A DNA stretch of 64,000 nt from Paenibacillus sp. PL91 (GTDB lineage: Bacteria; Bacillota; Bacilli; Paenibacillales; Paenibacillaceae). Both the position numbers and the translations under genes were made by a program. The notes below the pieces were generated by a model. The model ran no database searches, had not been told where the DNA came from, and saw only the letters and a program-made list of their open reading frames with translations. Each line of letters opens with the position of its first letter. Position 1 is the first letter of the stretch. This document shows positions 45,076-53,954 of this stretch, in pieces. The stretch is taken from positions 310,001 to 374,000 of the forward strand of contig NZ_JABBYG020000001.1 of the NCBI RefSeq assembly GCF_012935325.2, given 5' to 3'.

Positions 45076-46173
45076 ATGGACGTGTTAAACGATGAGTATT
45101 ATATGGGTTTAGCGCTCGACATGGCGTCAAAAGCTTCCGGCCAGACGGGAATTAATCCTGTTGTCGGATGCGTCGTCGTGAAGGATGGCCGCATTGTTGG
45201 AATCGGAACGCATCTAAAGCGCGGTACCGGCCATGCTGAGGTGCATGCCCTCCAGATGGCTGGAGATGAGGCGGAAGGCGCCACCGTTTATGTAACGCTA
45301 GAGCCATGCAGTCATTTTGGCAAAACGCCTCCTTGCTGCGAGCGGATCATCGCTGCGAAAGCGGCGAGGGTCGTTGTCGCCAGCGGTGATCCCAATCCTG
45401 AGGTATCGGGACGCGGTATCGCTAGGCTGCGAGAAGAAGGAATTGATGTTACCGTGGGTGTCATGGAGCAGCAATCTCAACAAATGAACGAAAAGTTCAA
45501 TAAGTATATTACGACAAGATTGCCTTTCGTCACTTTGAAAACCGCTAGCACGCTTGATGGCAAAATCGCATCGCGTACAGGCGACAGCAGATGGGTAACG
45601 GGAGCAGCGGCCCGCGAGCAGGTTCATACACTTCGTCATCAGCATGAAGCGATTATGGTCGGAATTGGCACGGTGCTTGCGGACGATCCTTTATTGAATA
45701 CACGAGCTTCTGTCCCAGCCATCGACCCGGTACGCATCATAGTAGATTCAAAGCTGCGTTTGCCGCTTGATGCAAGAGTAGTAACCGATCGCTCTATCCG
45801 CACCATCGTATTGGCTTCTAGTGAAGCAAGTGTGGAACAACGCCAAGCTTTAGAAGCAGCTGGTGTTGAAGTTGTCATTTGCGGAACAGGGTCGAAGGTG
45901 GATTTGGGCGAAGGAATGAAAAAGCTCGGAGAGCTCGAGATCGGTTCGATCCTGCTCGAGGGCGGCGGCCAATTAAACGGTGCGATGCTTGAGGCAGGCC
46001 TTATCGATAAAATTGTACTCTATTATGCAGCCAAAATTATTGGAGGACCAGATGCTCCTGGAACCTTCACCTTCGCCGGAATCGAGAAAATGGCAGATGC
46101 CATACAGCTTGAGCAGGTGAGCGTGGAGATGGCAGGAGAAGATATTTGCATCTCAGGTTATCCCGTTTATTAA
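45076..46173 (+). CDS. ribD: Riboflavin biosynthesis deaminase/reductase
   Basis: RibD deaminates and then reduces the product of GTP cyclohydrolase II. The 365-residue protein has the zinc deaminase domain (1-145; HAEVHAL, PCSHFGKTPPCC) and the reductase domain (LKTASTLDGKIASRTGDSRW, GGGQLNGAMLEAGLID). ATG 45076 is used, 9-10 nt from AGGGGTGA; a TTG at 45070 belongs to the terminator T run. First gene under the FMN riboswitch. Confidence 0.96.
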   Translation: MDVLNDEYYMGLALDMASKASGQTGINPVVGCVVVKDGRIVGIGTHLKRGTGHAEVHALQMAGDEAEGATVYVTLEPCSHFGKTPPCCERIIAAKAARVVVASGDPNPEVSGRGIARLREEGIDVTVGVMEQQSQQMNEKFNKYITTRLPFVTLKTASTLDGKIASRTGDSRWVTGAAAREQVHTLRHQHEAIMVGIGTVLADDPLLNTRASVPAIDPVRIIVDSKLRLPLDARVVTDRSIRTIVLASSEASVEQRQALEAAGVEVVICGTGSKVDLGEGMKKLGELEIGSILLEGGGQLNGAMLEAGLIDKIVLYYAAKIIGGPDAPGTFTFAGIEKMADAIQLEQVSVEMAGEDICISGYPVY

Positions 46174-46193
46174 GGTGTTTGAGGAGGAACCCC

Positions 46194-46853
46194 ATGTTTA
46201 CCGGATTAGTGGAAGAAGTGGGAAAAATGAAAGGGATCACGAAGCAGGGGGAAACGATGCGCCTTGTCGTCGGTGCAACTCTAGTGACGAAGGGGGTTAT
46301 GCTTGGAGACAGCATTTCGGTTAACGGCGTATGTCTTACCGTGACGTCATTTGACGAGTCTTCATTCTCAGCAGATGTGATGCCAGAAACGTATCGCAAA
46401 TCCAACCTCCACCAGCTACGTGCCGGCGAGCGAGTGAATTTAGAACGCGCGATGCAGGCGGGCGGACGGTTTGGCGGCCATATCGTGCAAGGACATATCG
46501 ACGGTACGGGTAAGATACTCAATCGCGAAACAGATGCTAATGCGGTAGTGTACAAAGTGCAGCTAGATGATTCAGATATGCTGCGTTACGTTATACCGAA
46601 AGGTTCCATTACGATTGACGGCATTAGTCTGACTGTGGTTGATACAACTGCGAATTCGTTTACCGTGTCGATCATCCCGCACACCCTTGGCGAAACAGCC
46701 CTGCAGAGCAAGTACGCAGGAGACTCTGTCAATATAGAGTGTGATGTAATAGGCAAATACGTTGATCACCTGCTCCATTTCAGACAGCCAGAAGCTGCAA
46801 AAGCAAGCTCCAAGCTCACCACATCATTCCTTATGGAAAATGGATTCTTATAA
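46194..46853 (+). CDS. ribE: Riboflavin synthase alpha subunit
   Basis: RibE dismutates two 6,7-dimethyl-8-ribityllumazine molecules to riboflavin. The 219-residue protein has the two repeated lumazine-binding barrels, each starting MFTGLVEEVG- or FGGHIVQGHIDGTG-like and containing DSISVNGVCLTV and GSITIDGISLTV. ATG 46194 follows GAGGAGG, 20 bp after ribD. The next rib gene lies 738 bp away, across a repeat-rich gap. Confidence 0.95.
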   Translation: MFTGLVEEVGKMKGITKQGETMRLVVGATLVTKGVMLGDSISVNGVCLTVTSFDESSFSADVMPETYRKSNLHQLRAGERVNLERAMQAGGRFGGHIVQGHIDGTGKILNRETDANAVVYKVQLDDSDMLRYVIPKGSITIDGISLTVVDTTANSFTVSIIPHTLGETALQSKYAGDSVNIECDVIGKYVDHLLHFRQPEAAKASSKLTTSFLMENGFL

Positions 46854-47148
46854 TTTTTAAGGTGAGAAAGTTTTAATCGTTTTATAGTCAAAATGCGATT
46901 TAGTCAAAAATTGATAATATTATTGACCCGCTTTAGATATTAACGGTAAAAACTCACGTTAATTAGTGAAAATGTCTTAACCAAACGCATTTAACAGGAT
47001 AAGCTCCATGTAATAATGCGAAATATGCTTGTTTCTCGTCTTATGCGCCAAATTAGAAGGAGAAATTCTATCTAAACAACAAATAAGCTAATAAACAAGA
47101 AAATTAGATGGAGTTTTTCCAGTAACAAATGTCTTGTAAGAGCAGAAA
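46854..47148. other. A+T-rich gene-free stretch after ribE
   Basis: No supported gene, promoter or terminator. It is A+T-rich like the left flank of repeat copy 1 but I see no long identity with it. Confidence 0.45.
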
Positions 47149-47425
47149 GCGTGTCCCGCTGGGACGAAAGCGAGCATAGGTTTAACCTATCAGCATATCA
47201 ACTCAGCAGCTCAAAAGTTATTCAGGTGTTATAGACTTTGAGGATTTGGTAGATCCACCACAAGTAAAGCGTGTCCCGCAGGGACGAAAGCGATCCACCC
47301 GCTAACGTGACTCGCGAGCACATGTTGAGCTCCAACGTTAGTCCAATTGCAGGTGTCCAGAGGACGCAGTCCTTGGGGCCCTCCCTTGGAAGGGAGGGTT
47401 TGGGTGGGTTCGAAAAGCCTTTAAG
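47149..47425. repeat. Mosaic intergenic repeat, copy 2 (upstream of ribBA)
   Basis: Two copies of GTCCCGNNGGGACGAAAGC (47153-47171, 47273-47291) are followed after 43 bp by a block (47336-47425) that agrees with 27511-27600 at about 80 of 90 bases, including the identical CCCTCCCTT/AAGGGAGGG hairpin. Spacing and order match copy 1, though the sequence between the two small motifs differs. Same orientation as copy 1. Confidence 0.8.
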
Positions 47426-47560
47426 GTTTGGTATTGGTTTTAAAGCCTTTAAAGGTTTGGTATTGGTTTTAAAGCCTTTAAAGGTTTGGTTAAAAGCCTT
47501 TGAAGGTTTGGTTAAAAGCCTTTGAAGGTTTGGTAGAAGCCTTATAAAGGTTTGGTTCTC
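47417..47560 (+). repeat. Six-unit tandem repeat directly before ribBA
   Basis: Units start at 47417, 47445, 47474, 47496, 47518 and 47539 and are 28, 29, 22, 22, 21 and 22 bp long. Each holds GCCTTTAAAGGTTTGGT or a one-to-three-base variant, with the short palindrome CCTTTAAAGG in some units. One degenerate unit occurs in repeat copy 1 (27685-27705). Confidence 0.88.
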
Positions 47561-47591
47561 ACAATGGTTGTCACAAAGGAGGGAAACCCAT

Positions 47592-48827
47592 ATGGAACAA
47601 ACAGATAAAATTACATTTAATAAAATCGAAGAGGCGTTGGCTGATCTAAAGCTTGGCAAGCCGATTATCGTGGTGGATGACGAAGATCGAGAAAACGAGG
47701 GCGACCTCATTGCTCTCGCGGATAAAACGACGCCGGAAGTTATCAATTTTATGATAACGGAGGCTCGTGGCCTTGTATGTGTTCCGATTACGCAGGAACG
47801 TGCGGAACAGCTTGATCTTCCGCCGATGGTTTCGCATAATACCGATTACCATGGTACGGCTTTTACCGTATCGGTCGATTATATCGGAACGACGACAGGA
47901 ATCTCGGCGTATGAGCGTTCGCAAACGGTCAAAGCGCTTATCGACCCAACGACAAAGGCAGCGGATTTCCGCCGGCCGGGACACATTTTCCCGCTGATTG
48001 CAAAATCGGGAGGCGTGCTCCGTCGCGCAGGTCATACTGAGGCGGCAATTGATCTTGCGGTCATGTGCGATTCTGCACCGGCTGCAGCTATTTGCGAAAT
48101 CATCAACGAAGACGGCACGATGGCTCGTCTGCCTGACCTGCTTGTCTTTAAGGAAAAGCATGATCTGAAGCTCATTACGATTCAAGAGCTGATCCAGTAC
48201 CGCAATGCAAAGGAGAAGCTTGTTGAACGGGCGGTTGATGTGAAGCTGCCGACTGATTTTGGCACCTTCCGGGCAATTGCTTACACGAACTTCTTGGACA
48301 ATAAAGAACATATCGCACTCGTTAAAGGCGACATAGATCCTGAGCGGCCACTGCTGGTGCGTGTACATTCCGAATGCCTCACCGGCGATGTATTTCATTC
48401 GCATCGCTGCGATTGCGGTCCGCAGCTTGAAGCAGCGCTGAAGCAGATTGAGGAAGCGGGCAGCGGCGTCCTTCTCTACATGCGGCAAGAGGGAAGAGGC
48501 ATTGGCTTGATCAACAAATTGAAGGCCTATGAGCTGCAGGAACAAGGATTTGATACGGTTGATGCTAATTTAAAGCTTGGCTTTCCGGCCGATTTGCGCG
48601 ATTATGGGATAGGAGCGCAAATTTTGAAGGATCTTGGCGTTCGCCAAATGCGCCTGCTGACGAATAATCCTCGCAAAATTAAAGGACTAGAGGGCTATGG
48701 ACTCGAGGTTGTAGAGCGCGTCCCTATTCAAATGGACGAAAAAGAAGATAACAAAAGTTATCTCCGCACGAAGAAAACGAAGCTTGGCCACTTGTTAAGC
48801 TTTGAAGATATTGACTATATCATTTAA
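47592..48827 (+). CDS. ribBA: Bifunctional 3,4-dihydroxy-2-butanone 4-phosphate synthase / GTP cyclohydrolase II
   Basis: RibBA supplies both precursors of riboflavin. The 411-residue protein has the RibB domain (1-205; [41 protein letters not shown]) and the RibA domain (206-411; zinc ligands in [28 protein letters not shown]). ATG 47592 is 8 nt from AAAGGAGGG; eight upstream in-frame codons reach back to 47568 without a site. Confidence 0.96.
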   Translation: MEQTDKITFNKIEEALADLKLGKPIIVVDDEDRENEGDLIALADKTTPEVINFMITEARGLVCVPITQERAEQLDLPPMVSHNTDYHGTAFTVSVDYIGTTTGISAYERSQTVKALIDPTTKAADFRRPGHIFPLIAKSGGVLRRAGHTEAAIDLAVMCDSAPAAAICEIINEDGTMARLPDLLVFKEKHDLKLITIQELIQYRNAKEKLVERAVDVKLPTDFGTFRAIAYTNFLDNKEHIALVKGDIDPERPLLVRVHSECLTGDVFHSHRCDCGPQLEAALKQIEEAGSGVLLYMRQEGRGIGLINKLKAYELQEQGFDTVDANLKLGFPADLRDYGIGAQILKDLGVRQMRLLTNNPRKIKGLEGYGLEVVERVPIQMDEKEDNKSYLRTKKTKLGHLLSFEDIDYII

Positions 48828-48849
48828 AATAACGGAAGGAAGATGACAA

Positions 48850-49320
48850 ATGACACGAATTTATGAGGGACATTTAGTATCAGAAGGTTTAAAATATGGA
48901 GTAGTAGTAGGCCGTTTCAATGAGTTTATTTCAAGCAAGCTGCTTGGCGGGGCTCTAGATGCATTCAAGCGCCATGGCGCACAGGATTCCGACGTTGAAG
49001 TAGCATGGGTGCCGGGAGCATTCGAAATTCCGCTAATCGCGCAAAAAATGGCTGAAAGCGGCAAGTATGACGCCGTTATCACGCTTGGCGCAGTCATTCG
49101 CGGTTCAACTCCGCATTTTGATTTTGTATGCAACGAAGCAGCTAAAGGCGTAGCGGCAATTGCATTGAAAACAGGAATTCCGACTATTTTCGGCGTACTG
49201 ACAGTTGATTCTATTGAGCAAGCCATTGAGCGTGCAGGTACGAAAGCAGGCAACAAAGGCTATGAAGCTGCAACTAGCGCAATTGAAATGGCGAATTTGA
49301 CAAAGCAATTGCAAGGCTAA
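48850..49320 (+). CDS. ribH: 6,7-dimethyl-8-ribityllumazine synthase
   Basis: RibH condenses the two branches of the pathway into lumazine. The 156-residue protein has [36 protein letters not shown] with the catalytic His, and [29 protein letters not shown] precedes the ATG, 22 bp after ribBA. It is the last rib gene; ribT of B. subtilis is absent. Confidence 0.96.
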   Translation: MTRIYEGHLVSEGLKYGVVVGRFNEFISSKLLGGALDAFKRHGAQDSDVEVAWVPGAFEIPLIAQKMAESGKYDAVITLGAVIRGSTPHFDFVCNEAAKGVAAIALKTGIPTIFGVLTVDSIEQAIERAGTKAGNKGYEAATSAIEMANLTKQLQG

Positions 49321-49356
49321 GCAGCAAAGTTTAAGGCTAGGCGGGAGGAAATGTAA

Positions 49357-50136
49357 GTGTCGGTGCTTTATAAGCTGGATTCATTTGAGGGACCGCTTGA
49401 TCTATTGCTTCACTTGATCGACAAAGCCGAGATCGATATCCATGAAGTGTCTATCAGCGAGATTACGATTCAATATATGGATTACTTGCATGCGATGAAG
49501 GAGCTGGAGCTCGAGGTTACAAGTGAGTTTCTAGTCATGGCGGCAACCCTTTTGGCGATAAAAAGCAAGCAGCTTCTCCCTAAGCCTCCGGTATTTGAGG
49601 ATGATTACGAGGATTGGCCAGATGACGGACTGGATCCGCGCGATGAGCTCATCCAGAAGCTCGTCGAATACCGGAAATTCAAGCAAATTGCCGAACAGCT
49701 GCGCGAGAAGGAATTCGAGCGCAGCCTTGTCTATTCAAGAGAGCCAGAGGATATGTCGCCTTTCATGAAGGAAGAAAAGGTTAATCCGGTGGAGGGCTTG
49801 CATTTATCGGATCTTATCGTCGCCTTCCAAAAAGCGCTTCGAAGAGCCTCAAGGCGAAATGTAGTTGCGACGGTGCAGCGCGACGAGATTTCGGTCAAGG
49901 ACCGGATACGGGATATTGTCGTTGTATTGAAGCAATTTGAAACGGTGCGTTTCTCGAAGCTCATTCGCGAGAATATGGACAGGCATGAAATCGTGGTCAC
50001 TTTTCTAGCGATATTGGAGCTAATGAAGATGAAGCATATTCGTTGTTTCCAGCATCAGCTGTTTGACGACATCGTCATTCACTGGAGAGGAGAGTCGTCA
50101 GAAATTGGATTATCAGAAGTTGAAGACGATTATTGA
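49357..50136 (+). CDS. scpA: Segregation and condensation protein A
   Basis: ScpA is the kleisin that bridges SMC heads in the condensin complex. The 259-residue protein opens with YKLDSFEGPLDLLLHLIDKAEIDI, the SMC-binding helix region, has an acidic middle (EDDYEDWPDDGLDP) and a C-terminal winged helix (VTFLAILELMKMKHIR). GTG start with GGGAGG. It overlaps scpB by 32 bp. Confidence 0.95.
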   Translation: MSVLYKLDSFEGPLDLLLHLIDKAEIDIHEVSISEITIQYMDYLHAMKELELEVTSEFLVMAATLLAIKSKQLLPKPPVFEDDYEDWPDDGLDPRDELIQKLVEYRKFKQIAEQLREKEFERSLVYSREPEDMSPFMKEEKVNPVEGLHLSDLIVAFQKALRRASRRNVVATVQRDEISVKDRIRDIVVVLKQFETVRFSKLIRENMDRHEIVVTFLAILELMKMKHIRCFQHQLFDDIVIHWRGESSEIGLSEVEDDY

Positions 50137-50707
50137 GGGCCTGCTGTTCATGGCAGGCGATGAGGGGCTGACGAAGCGGCAGCTCGCCGATATTTTAGAG
50201 CTGGATGCCGAGCTTGCCTCCGATTTGGTTTATGATTTGCAGCGTGACTTGGAGCGCGAAGAACGCGGCATTCAAATTGCCGAGGTTGCCGCTTCATATC
50301 GGCTGACGACGCATTTGGAGCATGCGCCTTATTTTGAGCGAATGGCTTATACGCCAACCCGTTCACAGCTCTCGCAGGCAGCGCTCGAGACGTTGTCCAT
50401 TGTCGCATATCGTCAGCCGATTACAAGAATATCGATCGAAGAAATCCGCGGTGTAAAGAGCGACAGAGCGATACAATCTCTAGTATCCAAGGATTTGATC
50501 GAGGAGGTCGGACGCGCTGAGCAGATCGGTCGTCCGATATTATACGGTACAACGAAATCATTTTTAGATTATTTCGGTTTGCCTTCAATCAAGGAGCTTC
50601 CTGAACCAGGAAATGTCGATCTTGATGATGCGCTTGAGGAGCAAACGCAGCTGCTGTTCGAGCGTTTAGACGGTCGGCAGATGACAATTGAAGAAATTAA
50701 AGAATGA
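50105..50707 (+). CDS. scpB: Segregation and condensation protein B
   Basis: ScpB dimers bind ScpA in the SMC complex. The 200-residue protein has two winged-helix domains, with IEGLLFMAGDEGLTKRQLADIL first and LSQAALETLSIVAYRQPITRISIEEIRGVKSD second, ending in GRPILYGTT and an acidic tail. TTG 50105 follows AGAGGAGAG by about 10 nt and matches the family N-terminus; the frame is open to 50063 without a site. Confidence 0.92.
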   Translation: MDYQKLKTIIEGLLFMAGDEGLTKRQLADILELDAELASDLVYDLQRDLEREERGIQIAEVAASYRLTTHLEHAPYFERMAYTPTRSQLSQAALETLSIVAYRQPITRISIEEIRGVKSDRAIQSLVSKDLIEEVGRAEQIGRPILYGTTKSFLDYFGLPSIKELPEPGNVDLDDALEEQTQLLFERLDGRQMTIEEIKE

Positions 50708-50765
50708 GATTTGACCGCCGGGTCATACTATATTCAACCCATATGAGGGAAACGGAGGAAGCTTT

Positions 50766-51458
50766 ATGATGCTCAGTTACCCTTACGGTTGGATTACGGC
50801 GGCCGGTCTCTTTTTTTTGCTCATTTTAATGGTTATCCTAAGCTCTCAGGTTGTTATAATAGGGCATCTGAGGAGGCTGGGTGACAATGATGATGTTGAA
50901 TTGAATGTAAAAGCACTATACGGAATAATCCGATACCGATTCAAGGTGCCTATTATTCAATTTACCGGTACATCTGTCCAACTGAAGGAACAAGTTTCAA
51001 AAACGACTGCTTCAGCGAACACCTGGTCGCAATATTACGAGAATATCGATGCAGATAAAGTTATGAGTATGATCGATAAATTCAAGCAAGTTTTGGAAAT
51101 GACCCGTAATCTAAAGGGTTGGGTAAGGCAGACACTAATGAAGGTTAGACTTATTGAATGGAATTGGACAACAGAGATCGGGACGGGAGACGCGATGTGG
51201 ACAGCCATGACAACGGGTGCGGTATGGTCTGTGAAAACGTCGATCATCGGCGTTTTGTCTCAAATGGTTAAGCTGAAAGCTGAGCCTAAAATGATTGTTC
51301 AGCCAATTTATCAAGGTTCCGCCTTTCGAACCGAGTGGTCATGCATAGCTCAAATCCGCTTCGGTTATGCTATTCTTGCCGGGCTACAGCTTTTAGTTCG
51401 GATGAGGAAATGGAAAGGAGGCGTCAAAGCATGGCAGAACATCCTATTCAAGGCTTAA
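50766..51458 (+). CDS. ytfI: DUF2953 membrane-anchored protein (YtfI-like)
   Basis: The 230-residue protein has one N-terminal membrane helix (about 9-29) and a soluble DUF2953-type part (VELNVKALYGIIRYRFKVP, LIEWNWTTEIGTGDAMWTAMTTG, RTEWSCIAQIRFGYAI). Function unknown; in Bacillus it precedes ytfJ, as here, which suggests a sporulation role. Two tandem ATG codons (50766, 50769) follow GGAGGA. It overlaps ytfJ by 28 bp. Confidence 0.8.
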   Translation: MMLSYPYGWITAAGLFFLLILMVILSSQVVIIGHLRRLGDNDDVELNVKALYGIIRYRFKVPIIQFTGTSVQLKEQVSKTTASANTWSQYYENIDADKVMSMIDKFKQVLEMTRNLKGWVRQTLMKVRLIEWNWTTEIGTGDAMWTAMTTGAVWSVKTSIIGVLSQMVKLKAEPKMIVQPIYQGSAFRTEWSCIAQIRFGYAILAGLQLLVRMRKWKGGVKAWQNILFKA

Positions 51459-51904
51459 TGCAAACCGCAATGGAAAATATTAAAGAGATGGTTGACGTCA
51501 ATACAATCGTAGGCGATCCTGTTCAAACGCCTGATGGCAGCATTATTATGCCGATCTCCAAAGTAGGCTTTGGATTTGTGGCAGGGGGAAGCGACATTCG
51601 ATTAGATGATGCCGATCATAAGGCAAATTCTGATGCACAGCATGCTTCCGTATCCTTGCCGTTTGGCGGCGGCAGCGGCGGCGGCGTATCGATTACGCCA
51701 ATCGCGTTTCTGGTCGTAGGCACTCACGGAGTGAAAATTGTTCCGCTCGATAATCAAACGCATCTGCTCGAGCGGGTTATCGATTCTGCTCCGCATGTCT
51801 TCGAAAAGCTTCAATCGATGATGAAGCAGCCAGCTAACACATCAGCATACAATGACCCGTCTATAATCAGCGGACGTGTCGAAGCCAACGATCACCTCTT
51901 ATGA
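51431..51904 (+). CDS. ytfJ: GerW family sporulation protein YtfJ
   Basis: The 157-residue protein fits the GerW/YtfJ family: ENIKEMVDVNTIVGDPV at the start, TPDGSIIMPISKVGFGFVAGGS, the Gly-rich FGGGSGGGVSITPIAFLVV, and a variable tail. GerW affects spore germination and lysozyme sensitivity in B. subtilis. AAAGGAGG precedes ATG 51431, inside the ytfI end. A terminator closes the operon. Confidence 0.88.
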   Translation: MAEHPIQGLMQTAMENIKEMVDVNTIVGDPVQTPDGSIIMPISKVGFGFVAGGSDIRLDDADHKANSDAQHASVSLPFGGGSGGGVSITPIAFLVVGTHGVKIVPLDNQTHLLERVIDSAPHVFEKLQSMMKQPANTSAYNDPSIISGRVEANDHLL

Positions 51905-51907
51905 CAG

Positions 51908-51930
51908 AACTGCCCGAGAGGGCAGTTTTT
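51908..51930 (+). terminator. Intrinsic terminator after ytfJ
   Basis: AACTGCCC (51908-51915), loop GAGA, GGGCAGTT (51920-51927), then TTT. Confidence 0.9.
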
Positions 51931-52037
51931 CATTTTTAGTTAGCTGAAATTCGTCTAGAGCAACGTGTACAGGCATATACTGGAATATACAAGCAGATGC
52001 TTTATCCACTAACGCTGCGAGAGGGGCAAGTTAACAC

Positions 52038-53228
52038 ATGTATTTCAAAAAGCTACAGCGGATTGCCATGATCGTTTTATTGGCGATCCTAGTGGTTGGG
52101 ACAAGCCAAGTGACGGCTGTAAGCGCCAATCCCAGTCCGTTGCATACGAATGCGAGAGCTTCAGCGCTAATTGATGTCGAGTCGGGTAGATTGCTGTACA
52201 GCAGCAATGGCGATAAGTCGATGAGAATTGCAAGCTTAACAAAAATAATGACAGCAATCGTGGCTATCGATCATGGAAAGCTGACGGATATGGTGAAGAC
52301 GAGCAAGCGTGCAGTGGGTAAGGAAGGTTCCTCGATCTATCTTCAGCTTGGCGAGGAAATGAGCCTTCTCAACATGCTGTACGGGCTTATGTTAAGATCC
52401 GGCAATGACGCAGCGACCGCGATAGCTGAGCATGTAGGCGGGTCTGAGGAGGGCTTCGTTCATTTAATGAATGAAAAGGCGACCTTTCTTGGTCTGAAGC
52501 AAACGCAATTTAAAAACCCGCATGGACTTGATGAGGATGGGCATTTTTCCTCTGCAAATGATTTGGCCAAGCTTACTGCCTATGCTCTAAAAAATGATGT
52601 GTTCGCAGAAATCGTAAGCACAAAAGTGAAAAAGGTGCCAAACCCTCATGAAAAGTGGGAATACAGCTACACGAACAAAAATAAAATGCTGACGATGTAT
52701 GAGGGTGCAGACGGCGTGAAGACCGGCTATACCAAAAAATCGCTGCGCTGTTTAGTAAGTTCGGCAACAAGGCATGGCCAGCAGCTTGCTGCCGTAACGA
52801 TCAACGATAGCGATGATTGGTCAGATCATCGAAAAATGCTCGACTGGGGCTTTGGCCATTATCCGCTTCAGGAAATTGCCACTAAAGGACAATCGATCGC
52901 AGGTTATCCTTATGCAATTGGTCAATCGTTCAAGTACCCGGTTGCTGAGAATGAGTCAGATGCGCTCCAATCGCGATTGGTGCTGCACAACGCGGACTCG
53001 ACGCGCTATATGCTCGGTGAACGGGGTATTTTGGAGTGGTATATGAATGATATTCGAATTGGTGCTGTTCCGGTGTATGAAGTTTCAAGCAGCAGGCTTG
53101 AGCTTCCGACAAAATCATTAAATGCGATGCGATCGTTAGCGGATTTCAAAAAAGCTTCTTTACTTGATGACCGTGGAAAATTGACTCAATCTATATCGAA
53201 GGTATTGGACGCATTATTTGATCATTAG
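52038..53228 (+). CDS. dacB: Sporulation D-alanyl-D-alanine carboxypeptidase DacB (PBP5*)
   Basis: DacB adjusts cortex cross-linking from the mother cell. The 396-residue protein has a signal peptide (cleavage near VSA-N, residue 30), SxxK at Ser66-Lys69, SGN, KTG (GVKTGYT) and a C-terminal domain. Its place before spmA-spmB is the B. subtilis arrangement and separates it from DacF at 36764. AGGGG is 11 nt from the ATG; a sigma-E promoter is expected but not clearly seen. Confidence 0.93.
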   Translation: MYFKKLQRIAMIVLLAILVVGTSQVTAVSANPSPLHTNARASALIDVESGRLLYSSNGDKSMRIASLTKIMTAIVAIDHGKLTDMVKTSKRAVGKEGSSIYLQLGEEMSLLNMLYGLMLRSGNDAATAIAEHVGGSEEGFVHLMNEKATFLGLKQTQFKNPHGLDEDGHFSSANDLAKLTAYALKNDVFAEIVSTKVKKVPNPHEKWEYSYTNKNKMLTMYEGADGVKTGYTKKSLRCLVSSATRHGQQLAAVTINDSDDWSDHRKMLDWGFGHYPLQEIATKGQSIAGYPYAIGQSFKYPVAENESDALQSRLVLHNADSTRYMLGERGILEWYMNDIRIGAVPVYEVSSSRLELPTKSLNAMRSLADFKKASLLDDRGKLTQSISKVLDALFDH

Positions 53229-53294
53229 GGCATGACGGCGAGGGAGACGCTTAATGCCTATAAAAGGAATGTTGCAAATGGGGAGGCGGCATAG

Positions 53295-53954
53295 ATGGTA
53301 AACTGGATTTGGTTGTTTTTCATCGTAGCGAGCGTAGTTGTAGCTGCGGCAACCGGCAAGATGGATGCGGTGACGCAAGCTGCCTTCGAGGGAGCCAAAT
53401 CAGGTGTCACTGTGAGCTTTGGCTTAATCAGCATCATGGTATTTTGGCTTGGAATGATGAGAATTGCGGAGGACGCTGGATTGCTTCAAAAATTGGCTCG
53501 CATGCTGGGACCCGTCGTGCGCATGCTATTTCCTGACGTTCCCCGCAATCATCCGGCAATAGGTTACATCATGAGTAATTTGAGTGCTAATTTATTTGGA
53601 CTCGGGAATGCTGCCACGCCAATGGGGATAAAAGCGATGCAAGAGCTGCAAAAGCTAAATCCGGATCCCTCCACAGCAACTCCAGCAATGTGTACGCTGT
53701 TAGCCCTTAATACATCGAGCATAACGATCATTCCGACCACACTAATAGCCATTCGTATGAATTATGGTTCAGCTAATCCAGCCGAAATTATCGGCACGAC
53801 GCTGGCAGCAACTTTTGTTGCGACGACCGCAGCGATCCTTGCCGACCGCTGGTACAGAAGAAAATCTCCGCCGCCACCGATTACACCTACTTTATCAGGG
53901 CCCGCTAAAATGAATGGGGCAATCCCTGCTGCTGGAGGTGAGCCTGTTGTATAG
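53295..53954 (+). CDS. spmA: Spore maturation protein A
   Basis: SpmA and SpmB are membrane proteins needed for full spore core dehydration. The 219-residue nucleoside-recognition (gate) domain protein has about five helices, the conserved MSNLSANLFGLGNAATPMGIKAM and LLALNTSSITIIPTTLIAIR. GGAGGCGG precedes the ATG. It overlaps spmB by 8 bp and has a Pro-rich end longer than in B. subtilis. Confidence 0.92.
   Translation: MVNWIWLFFIVASVVVAAATGKMDAVTQAAFEGAKSGVTVSFGLISIMVFWLGMMRIAEDAGLLQKLARMLGPVVRMLFPDVPRNHPAIGYIMSNLSANLFGLGNAATPMGIKAMQELQKLNPDPSTATPAMCTLLALNTSSITIIPTTLIAIRMNYGSANPAEIIGTTLAATFVATTAAILADRWYRRKSPPPPITPTLSGPAKMNGAIPAAGGEPVV

Noticed and set aside
47271..47525. 84-codon plus-strand frame through repeat copy 2 and the tandem array
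   Set aside because: It starts inside a repeat hairpin without a ribosome binding site, and the equivalent frame in repeat copy 1 is broken by a stop soon after the motif, so it is repeat sequence.
47222..47746. 174-codon minus-strand frame across the tandem repeat and ribBA start
   Set aside because: It runs antisense through ribBA coding sequence and low-complexity Lys/Pro repeats; no start signals.
47646..48545. 299-codon frame antisense to ribBA
   Set aside because: Shadow of a well-supported gene; residue make-up (Arg/Cys/Asn rich) is typical of antisense reading.
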